DNA of 64,000 nt from Paragordius varius (lineage: Eukaryota > Nematomorpha), in NCBI GenBank assembly GCA_964247055.1, contig OZ176051.1, forward strand, positions 7,378,001 to 7,442,000, written 5' to 3'. The notes below the pieces were generated by a model. That model saw only the letters and a list, made by a program, of their open reading frames with translations, had not been told where the DNA came from and made no database searches. Positions within the stretch are counted from its first letter, which is position 1. Each line of letters starts with the position of its first letter. Positions 26,295 through 39,100 of this stretch are shown piece after piece. The position numbers were made by a program, and so were the translations under genes.

Positions 26295-28336
26295 ATATTT
26301 CAAAAGCCAATGACATAATTTGAACCATAATTGTCCAATAAATTATTTGATTACAATTTTAAAATATATAATTAAGTGTTTAAATAATTTTACATTACTA
26401 TTATTTTCCCACAATTATAATTATAAAAGGTATTGTTGTCTTTTTTAGGCAACTATAATTTATAATTTTTGTGTTTAATTTGATAGATGAGATTTATTAT
26501 GTTCCTCTGGTGACCCAAAATTTTTGTCGCACTGAGGAAAAGTGTCAACTAAATATAATTAACTACTACCATAAAAAATATCCTAAAGACATTTTCGGAT
26601 CTCCTGATATACTCAATGATTTGTTATTATAAAATCACATTAAAACGTGAGTGGCGAACTAATAAAATATTACATGGAATAAATTGGTATAAAGTAATCC
26701 ATCCAAATACGCTTTAAAAGATATTAATTAACTCGAAAATTATTTTAGGTTATTTGCTTGGTGCAAAATCATTATATCGAAAATATAAATTCTGCGAGAA
26801 ACAAATTAAACAAATCCGTAGGAGAAATAATGGGATATCAGTGTCTCTATTCTAATCATATATGAAGCTGTTAAACGATTTTTAAGGTCATAATCTTTGC
26901 TTAGATTATAAATAATGACATTTACAAATCCATTTATTGTGTTATTTTTATTCTTTGACGCAAATTCAAATTCTTACCTCATAATAACTTAATATACTTT
27001 TCTAATGTAGCGAGCGATATATACTAAGTTTTGGCAGGCATTAAATTTGGATACTATTATTCTGAAATGTGACATTTATTGGTTTTTAATGGAAACAACA
27101 CATAACATTATTAATATATATAGAAAAAGTATATAGTCTGAAAAAACTACTGTTATTGGTCAAGGAAGGAAACAAAAGATGGTTTTTATAGATGTTAAAA
27201 AACTAATACCAAGAGAGAATATTAATGCAGCATAAAAAATTAAGAATTTTGGCTATATTCAAAAAATAATTGAATACATAGACAGATTTATTGTTTTAGA
27301 AATATTTATTATTTTTCTCCATCCCTAACCAAGATAGCAAAATTTTGTAAGTTTTACTCATGTGTTTTAATATATCTCTTAAGTATAGGTATTAAACCTC
27401 TATTTTAAAAATATTGCGTTACGAATTTAGTAGCAGAAAAACTGATTGTCTTTTGCGGTAAACCGTTTGCCAAGTCATTTTTCAAAGTCTTTGAAATTAT
27501 TGTAATGCTGGTATAGCTGCCCCATTTGGCCAAGTTAGGGGAGAAAAAAAGAAGCGATTATAGATGTTTTTTTAATAGTTTTATTGCGTTTTGCCTTCCG
27601 GTCGTTTTTCGATTAATGAACAATCTTAATTAATCACTCGTTGGTGATAAAAATGTAAATTAATACAATATCCTTCTAGTACCACCAAAGTCATTGTTTT
27701 CCTTTTGCCTTTTGTGTTAATAGACGGGATTGAGAAGATAAAATCCATGATTATTTTCGTTTTGGATACAAAAAACTAATTTTCGGGACCCAAATCCAAA
27801 AATTATTTCATTTCTTGTAAAGCAGCGTTTCACAGGTCACTTTGTGATTTTTATTTTAACAATAATTTAAATTAAAGGATTAATCAAGTTTAGTGGTTTT
27901 GCCCGTTGCTTGAAGATGTCAACTGATTGTTTTTTGTGACAAGTGTATTGGTTCTGCCAATTGCTGTGGAGTTTGACATGGGTCATAAATTAATAATGGT
28001 CTACTAGAGCGGTGTCCATTTATATTACATTTTAAATATTCAAAAAAAATGTTTCAGATGTTTTAAATGATTAATGACTATATGTAACAAGCAAGCGATG
28101 ACTTTCAAAAATCTTTTTCCTTGGTTGATGCAATGAAATATTCTTTTTCAGGTAAAAATTCCACATGATTACTGAATAAAAATTAATAAGACCTACCATT
28201 TGTGGCATATCGTGGGTCTTTGTAGTTTAAGGTGAGATGAACAAAAGAGGGTTTGTATTAAATTAATCGCCTACGTGTTTTTCGCTCAGAGTTTGTTTTA
28301 GTCAAACTGGTAATATATAACTACACGCGGTATGTG

Positions 28337-28338
<2 letters not shown>
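26295..28338. other. AT-rich intergenic stretch
   Basis: No gene, RNA or repeat boundary that I can support. The slightly less AT-rich patch at 27.4-28.0 kb contains short open stretches on the minus strand, but none has splice context or a recognisable domain. Confidence 0.45.

Positions 28339-28388
<50 letters not shown>
28339..28388. repeat. (TA)25 microsatellite
   Basis: Fifty uninterrupted bases of alternating T and A. Shorter TA runs occur near 31,809, 59,878, 62,146 and 62,828. Confidence 0.95.
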
Positions 28389-28392
<4 letters not shown>

Positions 28393-28404
28393 AAGCCCTT
28401 AATC

Positions 28405-29275
28405 GGGATGTAATATATATACCGATAGATAAATATAGGAGTATTATGGTGGTGCTTTTGGTTTAGGGGCTTACGAGTGCTATGATAAAGTTATCAAAAT
28501 TAGTACCATCATACTAAATGTATTTTTTTGTATCATTTTAATTTATTACAAAAAATATAATCAAAATATTTTAAAAAAATGCATACAATGTTAGAAACTT
28601 TACCAAATTTTTTTAAACTGTGCTTCATGCTATTTTAAGCAAATGAAAACCGTATATAAACGCTTTAAGATATTGATATCTTTGTATATAATTAAATGAT
28701 TCTGAACAATTCCTATGATTAAAAATCCGTTCATCTTCAAATTAATGAGAAATAAAAATTGTAATATTTTTACAAAAATTAATTAAATTTTAAGGTGATG
28801 GAAATGTTGTTAATTAAAAAAGTGTTTTTATGATACCTCAAGGCGTCATCGTTTCCATCATGTTAAATTTAGTATGTAGTACACTTCAAAATGTCCTTAA
28901 AATTAAATTTATTAACAAATTATACATTTTCTAAAAATTATTCTTTTGGATGTCACAGTCTAGCATATATTAAAGCCAATTATATCATGGAACCTCAGTC
29001 TTTTAGCGTTAATTTTTAACTAACTAGCCCATTTTGGAGGGGGCCAAAAATTTAAGACTTTCGGACCCCACATCTAAAATTAAGTACTTTATAAAAACAT
29101 TGTTTTGCGTTAAAAATATAGTTTATAATTTTTTTTGTATTTTTGAAATATTTAGAATAATGTGCAAATTTTTAATATGGAGAAATACCACAAAGTTTAC
29201 ATATTTGTTTTATAAGAATCGTAAGTCCCAAAACCAAACACCATAGCATCTTGATTTTCGTATCAAAAACGCAGT
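28405..29275. repeat. Foldback repeat, family A, copy 3 (with inner palindrome)
   Basis: The left arm contains GGTGGTGCTTTTGGTTTAGG and GCTTACGAGTGCTATGA. The right arm contains ATCGTAAGTCCCAAAACC and ACACCATAGCATCTTGA, its imperfect complement. An inner palindrome lies at about 28,623-28,867, with AAACCGTATATAAACGC and CATCGTTTCCATCATG matching the inner palindrome of copy 2. The 70-aa open frame at 29,034-29,246 is a by-product of the right arm. Confidence 0.6.
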
Positions 29276-32043
29276 TATTAAGATATTGTTTGTGATTATG
29301 TTACATATGAAACTAAAAATAGTATCCATTTATGTTTATTACATATTGTATTACTAAAATACATACGCATAATTTAAGAATGCAAATATTTATCTAATTT
29401 AAAATTCCATTAAACCAGTATTTTAATGATAGTAATAGTGAGAGTTTCAAACATTTTGTACAAAAAAATTACAAATGAATCACAAATTTTTTTATCAATT
29501 ATTTAATGATATTGTCAACTGTGTCCTTACGACGTGCAAGGATAGATAGGAAAAATTTACAAATCTAAGAAATACCTAAAAATCCATTTTTTCTAATTGA
29601 GCTTTATTTTTTTAAAAAAATATTATGAAAATTAGTTTTACAAAACATAATTATTTTTACGGCCCAATTTTTACCCCAAAATTTATACTTTAAACATTCA
29701 TTATAAGTTTCAATATCAAAATATATTATTTTCGATGCAAAAATTACAATATTATTAATATAAATATTGACAATATTCCGAACCGGCAACCATCAATTTA
29801 CCATAGGCCTTTTCTCATATTAAGTGACCATAATCTGTATAATTTGCAAAAATATTTTAAAGAAGGCCTACGTCCAGACTAATTTAACAAAGGGTACACT
29901 CGCGCGCCGGAGATTAAATATATATGACCCTTATTGATTTCTCGAATAAAATTTATATATTATTACCTGGCCATAAAAGAATTAACCCAATAATAAATTT
30001 ATTATTATTACAAGATATATCCGCAATAAGCTATTGGAATTCTGGAATTTAGTATATAATAAAAAATTTTCTGCCAAACACACAATACAAGCAATTGTGG
30101 ATATTGTCTAGTGTCAAAAAATTGTTATATAAAACATGTCGCGAAAATTAACGCAATATATCATAATTATGTTTCGAACACTAATTATACATTTATTTTG
30201 CTGCAAATATAACAATTGGATAGAGTACATGTATGTTTTGGCTTAGCATGTACCATAGATGACAACACTAAAAATTTGTAAATAGTCAAACAAAGACTTT
30301 ACTAAGGGATTGCCATGGAATAAAAATGTATTTCTCACATTTTTTTACAATGATAATAAAAGGGACGCTTACAAGGTGTATAAGGTAGCGAAAATGTTAA
30401 TTCCGATTCGCCTTCAACATATATTGAATGAATTTATTATATTTTTTTTTAATAGCTGGTGGCAATTTTTGGTTTTAAACAGCTAAAAACCTAAAACATT
30501 TTCTCATATAAAATATCTCTTTTTTTACCAAATTTAAAAATCCTTATAACATAATATGACTGCTAATTTTTTCTATTATAAAAGCATGTTTGGTGGTAGC
30601 GTAATTATTCGTGCTGTAAGTTCCCTTGAGTAACATATATAATTATAATATGATATTTAATAAAGATTATTATCTATAAAAGATTTTCCACATCAAAATG
30701 AATGATAATGTATGTTTCTATTTGCTCTTTACCGAAATTTATCTTATTACTATACTTATATATGGTTTAAAAACAGTTAGGCACAAATATTTCCGTTTTT
30801 GGTAAATAATTAAAGATTATACAAAAATATATTAAGTAATATTAAGAAAACCTTTTAAGACAACATTTACAATATTAATATTCATTAAGCCGAAATATGA
30901 AATGCCATAATCTTGTAGTTCCATAATTGAATTTTCAGGTTCATAAATAATACACGTGGCTAAAATTCAACATCATATAGTTATTTTATAGGGACTTATA
31001 CGGATTATTTGAAAACCATTATATTCAAGATTATATTATTTAAATAGCATTTAGCGTAAACAATAAAAAATTATTTTATCTCAAATATTCAAATACTTTC
31101 TTAAAACGAAATAAATTGTGAATTTAGGGCCTATAAAGATTTTTTTGAATTTTAATACTTTGAAAACTCACCAGTCAGAATCCAAATAAAATTTGAGTCT
31201 TGTAAAAGATAATAAAACTTATGTCTTAGATCAGCTGTTAATTATAATAGCTTAAGCTTTAATTTTCCAAAAATATGAAGTAAAGCGTCTAAAGGGAGAA
31301 AATAATGATATCAAAAGTTTTTCATTATATTTACTGGGCGTTAAAATGTAAAAATTTAACTGATCAATTTGTCTTGTGTGTTAAAAACATGGGATTTTAG
31401 TCTGATTCCGGACATCCAAAAAAGATACGCATGCTAATCTAGTATCTTCCATTCGTAAAAAGATTTTACATTTGAAGCATTCAGTTAACTATAAATACTG
31501 AAAAGGCTAATATACAAATGTTATGGTGGAGGAGCCACTTAATAAGTTACACAAATGATATTACAATAGTTGATTTGTAATATTCGAGAACTGATTATAT
31601 TCAGCAGCTTTACATTTATAAATCAAGCAAATAAATTTATTTGTCTATCTATTAATTTGAAAATTTACTATTTTAATTTATAAGTTTAACAATCGCCTGA
31701 CAAAAGCAGCCTAGTGTTTAAAGATGGCGCTTTTACATCCATATTTTTTTTTCCAACATCCCCAAAACTTAGTCTGAAAGCTAATCAATTTATATAAAAA
31801 TATATGCTATATATATATATATATATATATAATATATTTAATTACATAGATAAAATATGATATTGCATTGTTAAAATTTTGTTACTCTATTACTTTGTCT
31901 TTCACGCCATGTAGTTTTGCCCCAAAGCTTAAAGTAGTAAACGTTACTATTTTTAAAGTTGTTTTGATTAAAATTTAATCAAACCTCTTTTCCTTACAAA
32001 ACTTGAAATTTATACAGTATTTTATATTCTTACGTCCCAAATT
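29276..32043. other. AT-rich intergenic stretch
   Basis: Nothing supportable apart from a short TA microsatellite around 31,809-31,831. Confidence 0.45.
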
Positions 32044-33997
32044 CAGCTAGCTATAAAACACGATTGAAATGAAGAGCTGATATTAAAACCGAGAAAAAGC
32101 TTAACAAAGTTATTTTTTATTTCAACCATAAAATACTTTTATCCTGTTGTATTTATTTAAAGTTAAAAGAAATGGTGGCGAAAAAGTTAAGATGACGATT
32201 TTTTTACAATATTAAATGTATTTTTATCATGCTTAAAAGAGTTATAAAATTTTAAGATGCCATTTATTTTAAAACTTTAAATGTTGGTACCAAAAAAATT
32301 TAAAGGGATGCCAAAAAAATTTTCAAGAGCCGTGCAAATTTCATAGTTTTCCGACACATTTGCATAAATATATGCTCGAAGTAAGTATATATATTTAATT
32401 AATAATTCAGGGCTACAAAAAAGCACTGTGGGCCGCAAGGATAATGTGTAAATATGATTTCAAAATGAGAAAATTTTATGTTTGGTTAGTTAATTACTAG
32501 AATAGTTAAATTGCTAATAATCGTTTTCATAAAAATTATTATTTATATCCTACACAATATTTAAACGGTAAAAAAGGCTAGCTTTTTCTAAATATTTTTA
32601 TATATCAAATGCAAAATTAGCGTTAATGCAACATAAATTCAGTTGTAAATTTGTACAATCACTGTTATATTTTTCAATATTTAATTTGCCGAATTATCAA
32701 TTTATTCAACGCATATTTGGTCGCTTATTAAACAGTTTTAATAGAAATCTTATTTAATAATTAAAATTATCGTTAGTTTTAAACATGAAAATCTTCAATC
32801 GTATATTGGTATGACAATTAATTTTATAATATACAAAAAGAACTTTGTTAATTTTAAAATATGTGTCGATGTCATTGTGCATAGTGAATTTGGATAATTG
32901 AGATCCTATTCAAAAGAAAACCAAGAGATTATTTAAAAAGGTTAAAACTGAATATTTAATTTTTAAAGGGGCACAATATAATATATTTTTTGAAGATATT
33001 TCAGCATAATGTGCGATAATTTCAATATTTCGATGGATCTATAAATCGATAACCTTTTTTAATCACTCGTAACCAAAAGCAACATGAGAATTCTGTTTTT
33101 CTATACAAATATAATTAAAATATTTTTTGTATGCATTGTGTACAATTACCGATATTCAATAATTTTTTTAACAAATAATCATTTTCCTATTAAATAAAGT
33201 CGTTCCCTTAACTTTAAAGAAACCGGTGTTATTGTACGTTTCATCACTTCAAATAAAAAAGAAAAAACATTTTTTGCGACCCGTATTTTTAATTAGGGCT
33301 ATTATTTTCAAATGAATTAAAACGATTATAATATTCGCAAAAAGGTGCTTTTACGAGCAAAAAATAAAATTTATGGCTATAATTTAAAACTCTAATCAAA
33401 TTATCTTTGACTTTCCGATGTGCAAATACAAATAAAGTTAGCCATTAAATTTAACGAATCTAAGGAACTGCCAATTTTATTAATATATAATATTGGTGAC
33501 TCAGAATAATAATTTCGTTGCAATCTCACACCCACATTATTAATTACACCCTATATTTGTTAAAGAAATAGTAATCGAAATTCAAAATTGTATTTTTATC
33601 AATGGTTTGTAGTTATTACCTAATTTTATTTTAATTTTGCAATAGCTTTGGTTTTAATGCTTCAATAAATTTAAATCAATTTAACACGCCATTATTCGGA
33701 GTAGATTTATATCTTAGTATATAATTTGTATATCTTAAAAAAGTGTTTTAGCTATTAAGTCGACACATATGCTTTCTTTAGGCTTTTAGTCGCATTATAC
33801 AAAAAAATAAAAGTGTAAACTTTGCCACCATTTTTTTCCTATAAATTAAATTCGCTAATGCAACAGGCATTAATATATATTATGGTTAGAAAATGTAAAC
33901 AATAAACTTTAAAAAGCTTTCAGACTACATACCAGCAACAACTTGAAATATTTTTTAAATATCAGCTGTTCATTTCAATCGTGTTTTGGAGCTGTCC
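32044..33997. repeat. Large inverted-repeat element, family B/D
   Basis: The left end ATAAAACACGATTGAAATGA with GAGCTGAT is mirrored at the right end (33,961-33,995) by ATCAGCTGTTCATTTCAATC followed by GTGTTTTGGAGC. Further in, AAATGGTGGCGAAAAAGTT (about 32,170) is mirrored by AACTTTGCCACCATTTTTTT (about 33,820), so the arms are at least 200 bp of a roughly 1.95-kb element. A right half of foldback family A (CACTCGTAACCAAAAGCAAC) sits inside at about 32,980-33,110. No ORF. Confidence 0.55.
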
Positions 33998-35104
33998 CAA
34001 TTTTAAAGAAGTCATAAAACTGTAAAAATAAAGGGTTTTATATCTTATACATGAAAACTTTGATAGATAAATTTTAACTTTAATTACTTTCAAAACCGTT
34101 TATTTACAAAATGAGCTCTGAAGTATAAAACTACCTCAAAAAATAAACCAGGACAAAAAGTGAAAAGGTAATGAATTGTTAATAGGCGATAACAAAAATT
34201 ATTTTTTTAGCTAACACGGATGATATTGTTGTTACATAATATATTATATAAACTAAACCAAATTTCGTAAAACTCGTCTTAAAAAAAGGATTCTTATAAC
34301 ATACCTCTCTAACATTTTTAGCTCTGATGACTAGATTCAGCCTTTAAACAGAATAAGTTAATAAATATTATCTTCAAAGATATTATGAGTGATTTATGAA
34401 TTATCGTTTTCCTATAAAGATATATATATTAAGGCAATTTTTTAACTTTGTTAATACATCAATAGAGCTAGCTGGTCAAGCATGGTTTATTCTTCCACCT
34501 TTTCCTAACATTAAAAGCAATTTTATTCCAAAAATATCACTTTTGGCTGACAAACACTAGTAAGAATAATAACAAATGGATATTTCATCCTAGTCACCAT
34601 ATCATAATATTGATCCACACTTAGTTTTGACAGTTAAAGCTATATTGACTCATCACTTTTTATATGCACTTTACGCTAAAATTTATAATAAATATAGGAA
34701 TACATTAATTTCTTGGTTTATTTACACCAAATTTTATGTTATATTGTAAATGATCGCACAGAAGGGCCGATTAACCCGCGGTGGTTTTAAAGGTAAAAAT
34801 TATGGCGAATCTTAACCATGCAAAAAAATTGTGTTTAATTTTAAAGACAATAATGGCTCAGTTTGGGATGTTTTAAAATCAAATGGTAAGTAATCCCTAA
34901 TTCAGAGAATTAATTTCTAAACCCATCACATCCAGTCGATTTCTCCAAGAACTCAATAATAAAAACAAGCACAACCATATTTTGTTTTAGCAAAGTAATA
35001 TACATTTGCATCAACAGATTTTTCTTCCACTTACATTTTTTGCATTTTTGATATAAATATTTTTTATGTTGCTTCTTAAATAGTAATACCTCATGGACCT
35101 TTTT

Positions 35105-35300
35105 GTCCACGATGACATATTGGGGTAGTTAGTATATTCCTAAGCTCAATCTTATATAACTCTTTTGAAGTTATTTAAGTTAAAATTTAATTATCAAACA
35201 TTTTTTTCATATTTTTAAATTCGGCCTAATAAATAGTATTTAAAATACAAATTACAGATCGCTCTGGGATATACTATCTCAAAAAATCATGAAGTGTTTA
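35105..35300. repeat. Fragment of repeat family B/D
   Basis: It contains ACATATTGGGGTAGTT followed by CTAAGCTCAATC, then AAATTCGGCCTAATAAATA, ending in ATCATGAAGTGTTTAAAAT. The same motifs in the same order occur at 12.42-12.92 kb. Confidence 0.5.
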
Positions 35301-35468
35301 AAATGAAAAAATTAGTAATACATTATTTTTTTTCCACTGCTTTAATATTATCATATAAAATATAAGCCCATGTAATATTACATTATTATTTTTGGGGTAT
35401 ATCACAGCAATTGTAAAATATTATAAAAACTATCATATTGGACCAAATGAATTTCTGACCCTTTAGGC

Positions 35469-35740
35469 CAGTTTCAACAGGGGGCAACGCCGCCCAAGGG
35501 GGGCGTAGAAAAATCTAAGGGGGGCGAAAATTTGGAATATAAAACCAGAAACAAATCGGATATCAGGTGCAAATTATCAAGATTTATCACCGATATGAAA
35601 AAATATTTCAAAAATTACAAATAGAAGGGATATTATTTATTGATATTTGTATTATATTATAATAAATTTTACATTTTTTACTTGGATTCGAGACGAAATT
35701 TTTAATTTGGTGAAGTGTAAAAAAAGGTTGGGAACCTCTG
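35469..35740. mobile_element. hAT-type MITE with 8-bp target duplication
   Basis: The 272-bp element starts CAGTTTCAACAGGGGG and ends AGGTTGGGAACCTCTG; the end reads CAGAGGTTCCCAACC on the other strand, a typical hAT-MITE terminus. It is flanked by a perfect 8-bp duplication CTTTAGGC at 35,461-35,468 and 35,741-35,748. A G-rich inner patch (GGGGGGCG twice) stands out from the AT-rich host. The termini match each other poorly, so the copy is old or assembled from unlike ends. Confidence 0.8.
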
Positions 35741-36183
35741 CTTTAGGCCTATTATGAAAAAATAATAATATTTAACTTAAGCTTTTTCCCGACATATTTT
35801 TTAATAAAAAAATGACAAATAAAATATGTTTTGGTTAAAAAAGAATTAACACCTATAAAATGCTTGTGGTTTCATTTGCACAATAAATGATTATTCTCAT
35901 TGAAAATATCAGCTAAAAAGAATTGCCCTTTTGTACGATAATTGATAGTATTAAATTAAGTTAATTTCGAAAATTTAAGTAACACATAAACTTTTGGGTA
36001 GTTTTATACCAAATATCTTAAAAAATATTTTTAGAATCAGCCAAATTTCAAAACGTGTTTTGAATTGGTAAAAAATGAATTCAGATTTATCATTGTTACC
36101 ATAGATATATAAATATTTAACACACCAATATATATGCAATTGAAAAAAATTATAATTAATTTTAACGGCATAAATTAATTTAT

Positions 36184-39100
36184 TCAAAATTTATCAATTA
36201 AATATAAAATATGTTCTTGGAGCGCGGCTTGATTAGAGTTGGACTCACTACCAAGATTTCCAGCATATTCTATAAATAAAAAATTATTAGTAATTTATTC
36301 TTGAAAATATTCCATTTTTGCCAAATTTCATTAAGCTTATGTAAGACTATTAGGACAACATAACTATTATTTCAAAGTATTTAATTAGTTAAATAAAAAA
36401 AAATGTATTACAACAAAAATCCGCATAAAAAGAAAAAAATACTATATATTCAAGTTTTTTTATCCAATTATATTATACCGCGTATAATATCCCTTATAGT
36501 TTTGGTGGTTCCTTTACGTACATTCAGGATATCTAAGAGCCTATTTTTTATTCCACAATCATCTCCATAAACGCAAACACATATCATGACATAATCTATG
36601 AGTTGTAAGGTTAGTAAGCCAGCCTCCAGTCTTTTCAAATAAAATTCTTCCTCCATTTCCTCATCTAATATTCGGTTTTCTTCTTCAATTAATCGCTGGC
36701 ATAATATAGTTATATTTGATATATAGAAATAATATTTAGTGTTGATATATATTTTGGGTTTATTAAATAGAAAGGTTTTTATTAAAACGTTATTAAATCA
36801 AAAATCTGACACAGATTATAGGGAATCATAATTGTGAGAGATATAATATACCAAGTTATCAACTACATTTTAGGAATTTTTTTTAATTAATCTAAAAAAC
36901 TCAAAAATATTTTAAATGATTAGATTTCGTTATTTATTATTCCTATTTGCAATATAGTGTAATAAATTCAGTTAAAATAATTTATTGATTTAATTTAAAC
37001 ATTATTTTTATTTTTTAGCAAATGGTAAATTTTCATTATACGCAATCATTATATATAACATTAAAAAACATAAAACCTTTTTTTCCTTTTCAATTACGGC
37101 ATCTGATTTGGATATTTTGTTAAGATATTGAAAATGTAATTCAACCAAACGATCAATCTATAAAATTATTTAAATTTTAAGCAAATCAAATAATATGTTG
37201 ATCATTGCTAGAAAAATTATACATTTATAATTAAAAAATTTTATAAATAAAAAATTCAACTTTTGAATAATCATCCTCAATGAATTTGGCCAAAAATCTT
37301 TCTTTGGACTGTCCGGTACAATCGCGAGCCAAAGATGCAATAATGGATATAATGTGCTCTTCTGTTTCCATTTTTGACAAACCACCTTTAATTAATACGA
37401 GAATTGATTAAGTAATATTGTAAGTTTTAATTAAAAGATTCGTGTGATTTAGATTTTCTACCTATTGTAAAATATGTTAATAAAATAATTAAAGTTAAAA
37501 CTTCACTATTTGTGTTTTATTGCAAATCAAAATGTAACCTTTGTGTTTTCCGCTCAACACTGGCGTTTTCATGAAAAGCGGGAATACAGTTCGAAGACCC
37601 AAAACCTCAACAAATTTATTACAACATTTAACAACGATTGGATTGCTTTTAGATATTCCATCAACAATGTCCTCATTTCTATCTTGTGGCTGCTCTATAT
37701 TTATATCATCGGTATCTACAGCGATAGGCATTAAGGCATGGTTTAGGGTTTTAAGTGCGCCAGCCCGTGAAAGTTTTTTCTCCCTAAATGCATAAAACAA
37801 TTTTGAAAATTAATTTTACTATATGATTAATAAAATTATTTATATTTATTGTCAAATATTAACAGATTTTCGTATTTTGATACCCATAAAACACAGTGCG
37901 CAACAATTTTCCTCAAGATATCACACATGGCATATTATGCCCGTTGTGACATCTACACCTCAAAAAAAATAAAAAATTGTCAATATAGATTTTTTTTCAC
38001 TTTTTCCATATATGGTTATAATCGGAAAAAACACTTATTTGCATAATACGCGATAAAAAATTATAAAACTTATATATATTATAAATAATATTGATTAAAT
38101 AATTTTTGCAAATTTTGGCTCAATATGAATGGGTACATTTAAAATAAATCTCAAATTAGTTGTAATTTAATTTAGCACTTTATATTAGCAACATAAAAAA
38201 TACTCAATGAAAATCAAAATAATATGTGCCAAAATTTAAGTTTAAGTTTATTTGTTGATATTAATATTAGTTAAATAAAATTAAGATTTTTTTGTCTAGT
38301 CATATATCTAGTCTCATATGTAATTGACATGGGATATTGCGTGCAGAAAAAACTCTCGTTAGATAAAGTTGTTTCACCCTGATACATAGTATAATTTGTA
38401 ATAATCTCAAACAAATGAAACATTGTATAATTTACATATAAGAAAACATACAAATATTTTTTTTATAAATATATACAAACCATAATAATAAAATATTTAC
38501 AGTTACATGTTTTAATGGCTTCTTAGGTGCATTTCTTAAATTAGAAGTGTAAAAATTTAAAAAATCTTCAGATTACGTCCCATTTCTTAAATTATTTTTT
38601 AAAAATACAGTTTATGGCTAAGGAAATTATAATCCAACATAGGGATTGTTTATTTAAGGTAATCATGATATAAAACAATATATATAAATTAAAGATGATC
38701 CATGACGGTATTTGCATGATAACATAAATATAAATCTAACAAATTTGAATAGGTACCTGGTATATTGTATCATAATGGTTGATCTAGGCAATAATGCCAA
38801 AGAGACTCACCAATCATATGACTGGGGTTTTTATTCCCATATAAATCTTCAATTTTTTTCAAGGTCTGATAAACGCTTTGACCAGTCTGATCGGTGAGTT
38901 TACTGAGTGGAAATTTGTCTATGTGCTGATCCACTATGTGTAGTTTAAGCGACACATTTACATCTATAGTAAATGGAGTTAAAATTTTAATATAGATTTA
39001 ATAAATTTTAAAGTTACTTGGTTGGTGAATACTACTAATGAGATGTGATACCTACTCCTTGTAGTTTGCACTTTTGTAATGATAGAAATGTTGAGGATGA

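Noticed and set aside
27400-28000. Slightly GC-richer patch with short minus-strand open stretches
   Set aside because: No convincing motif, splice pair or repeat end, so I do not call a gene or element here.
34910-35110. 66-residue Lys-rich minus-strand open frame
   Set aside because: Composition is that of random AT-rich DNA, and it overlaps the start of a dispersed repeat fragment.
38712-38897. 61-residue plus-strand open frame
   Set aside because: It is antisense to the left-arm copy of the multicopy protein segment in the palindrome.
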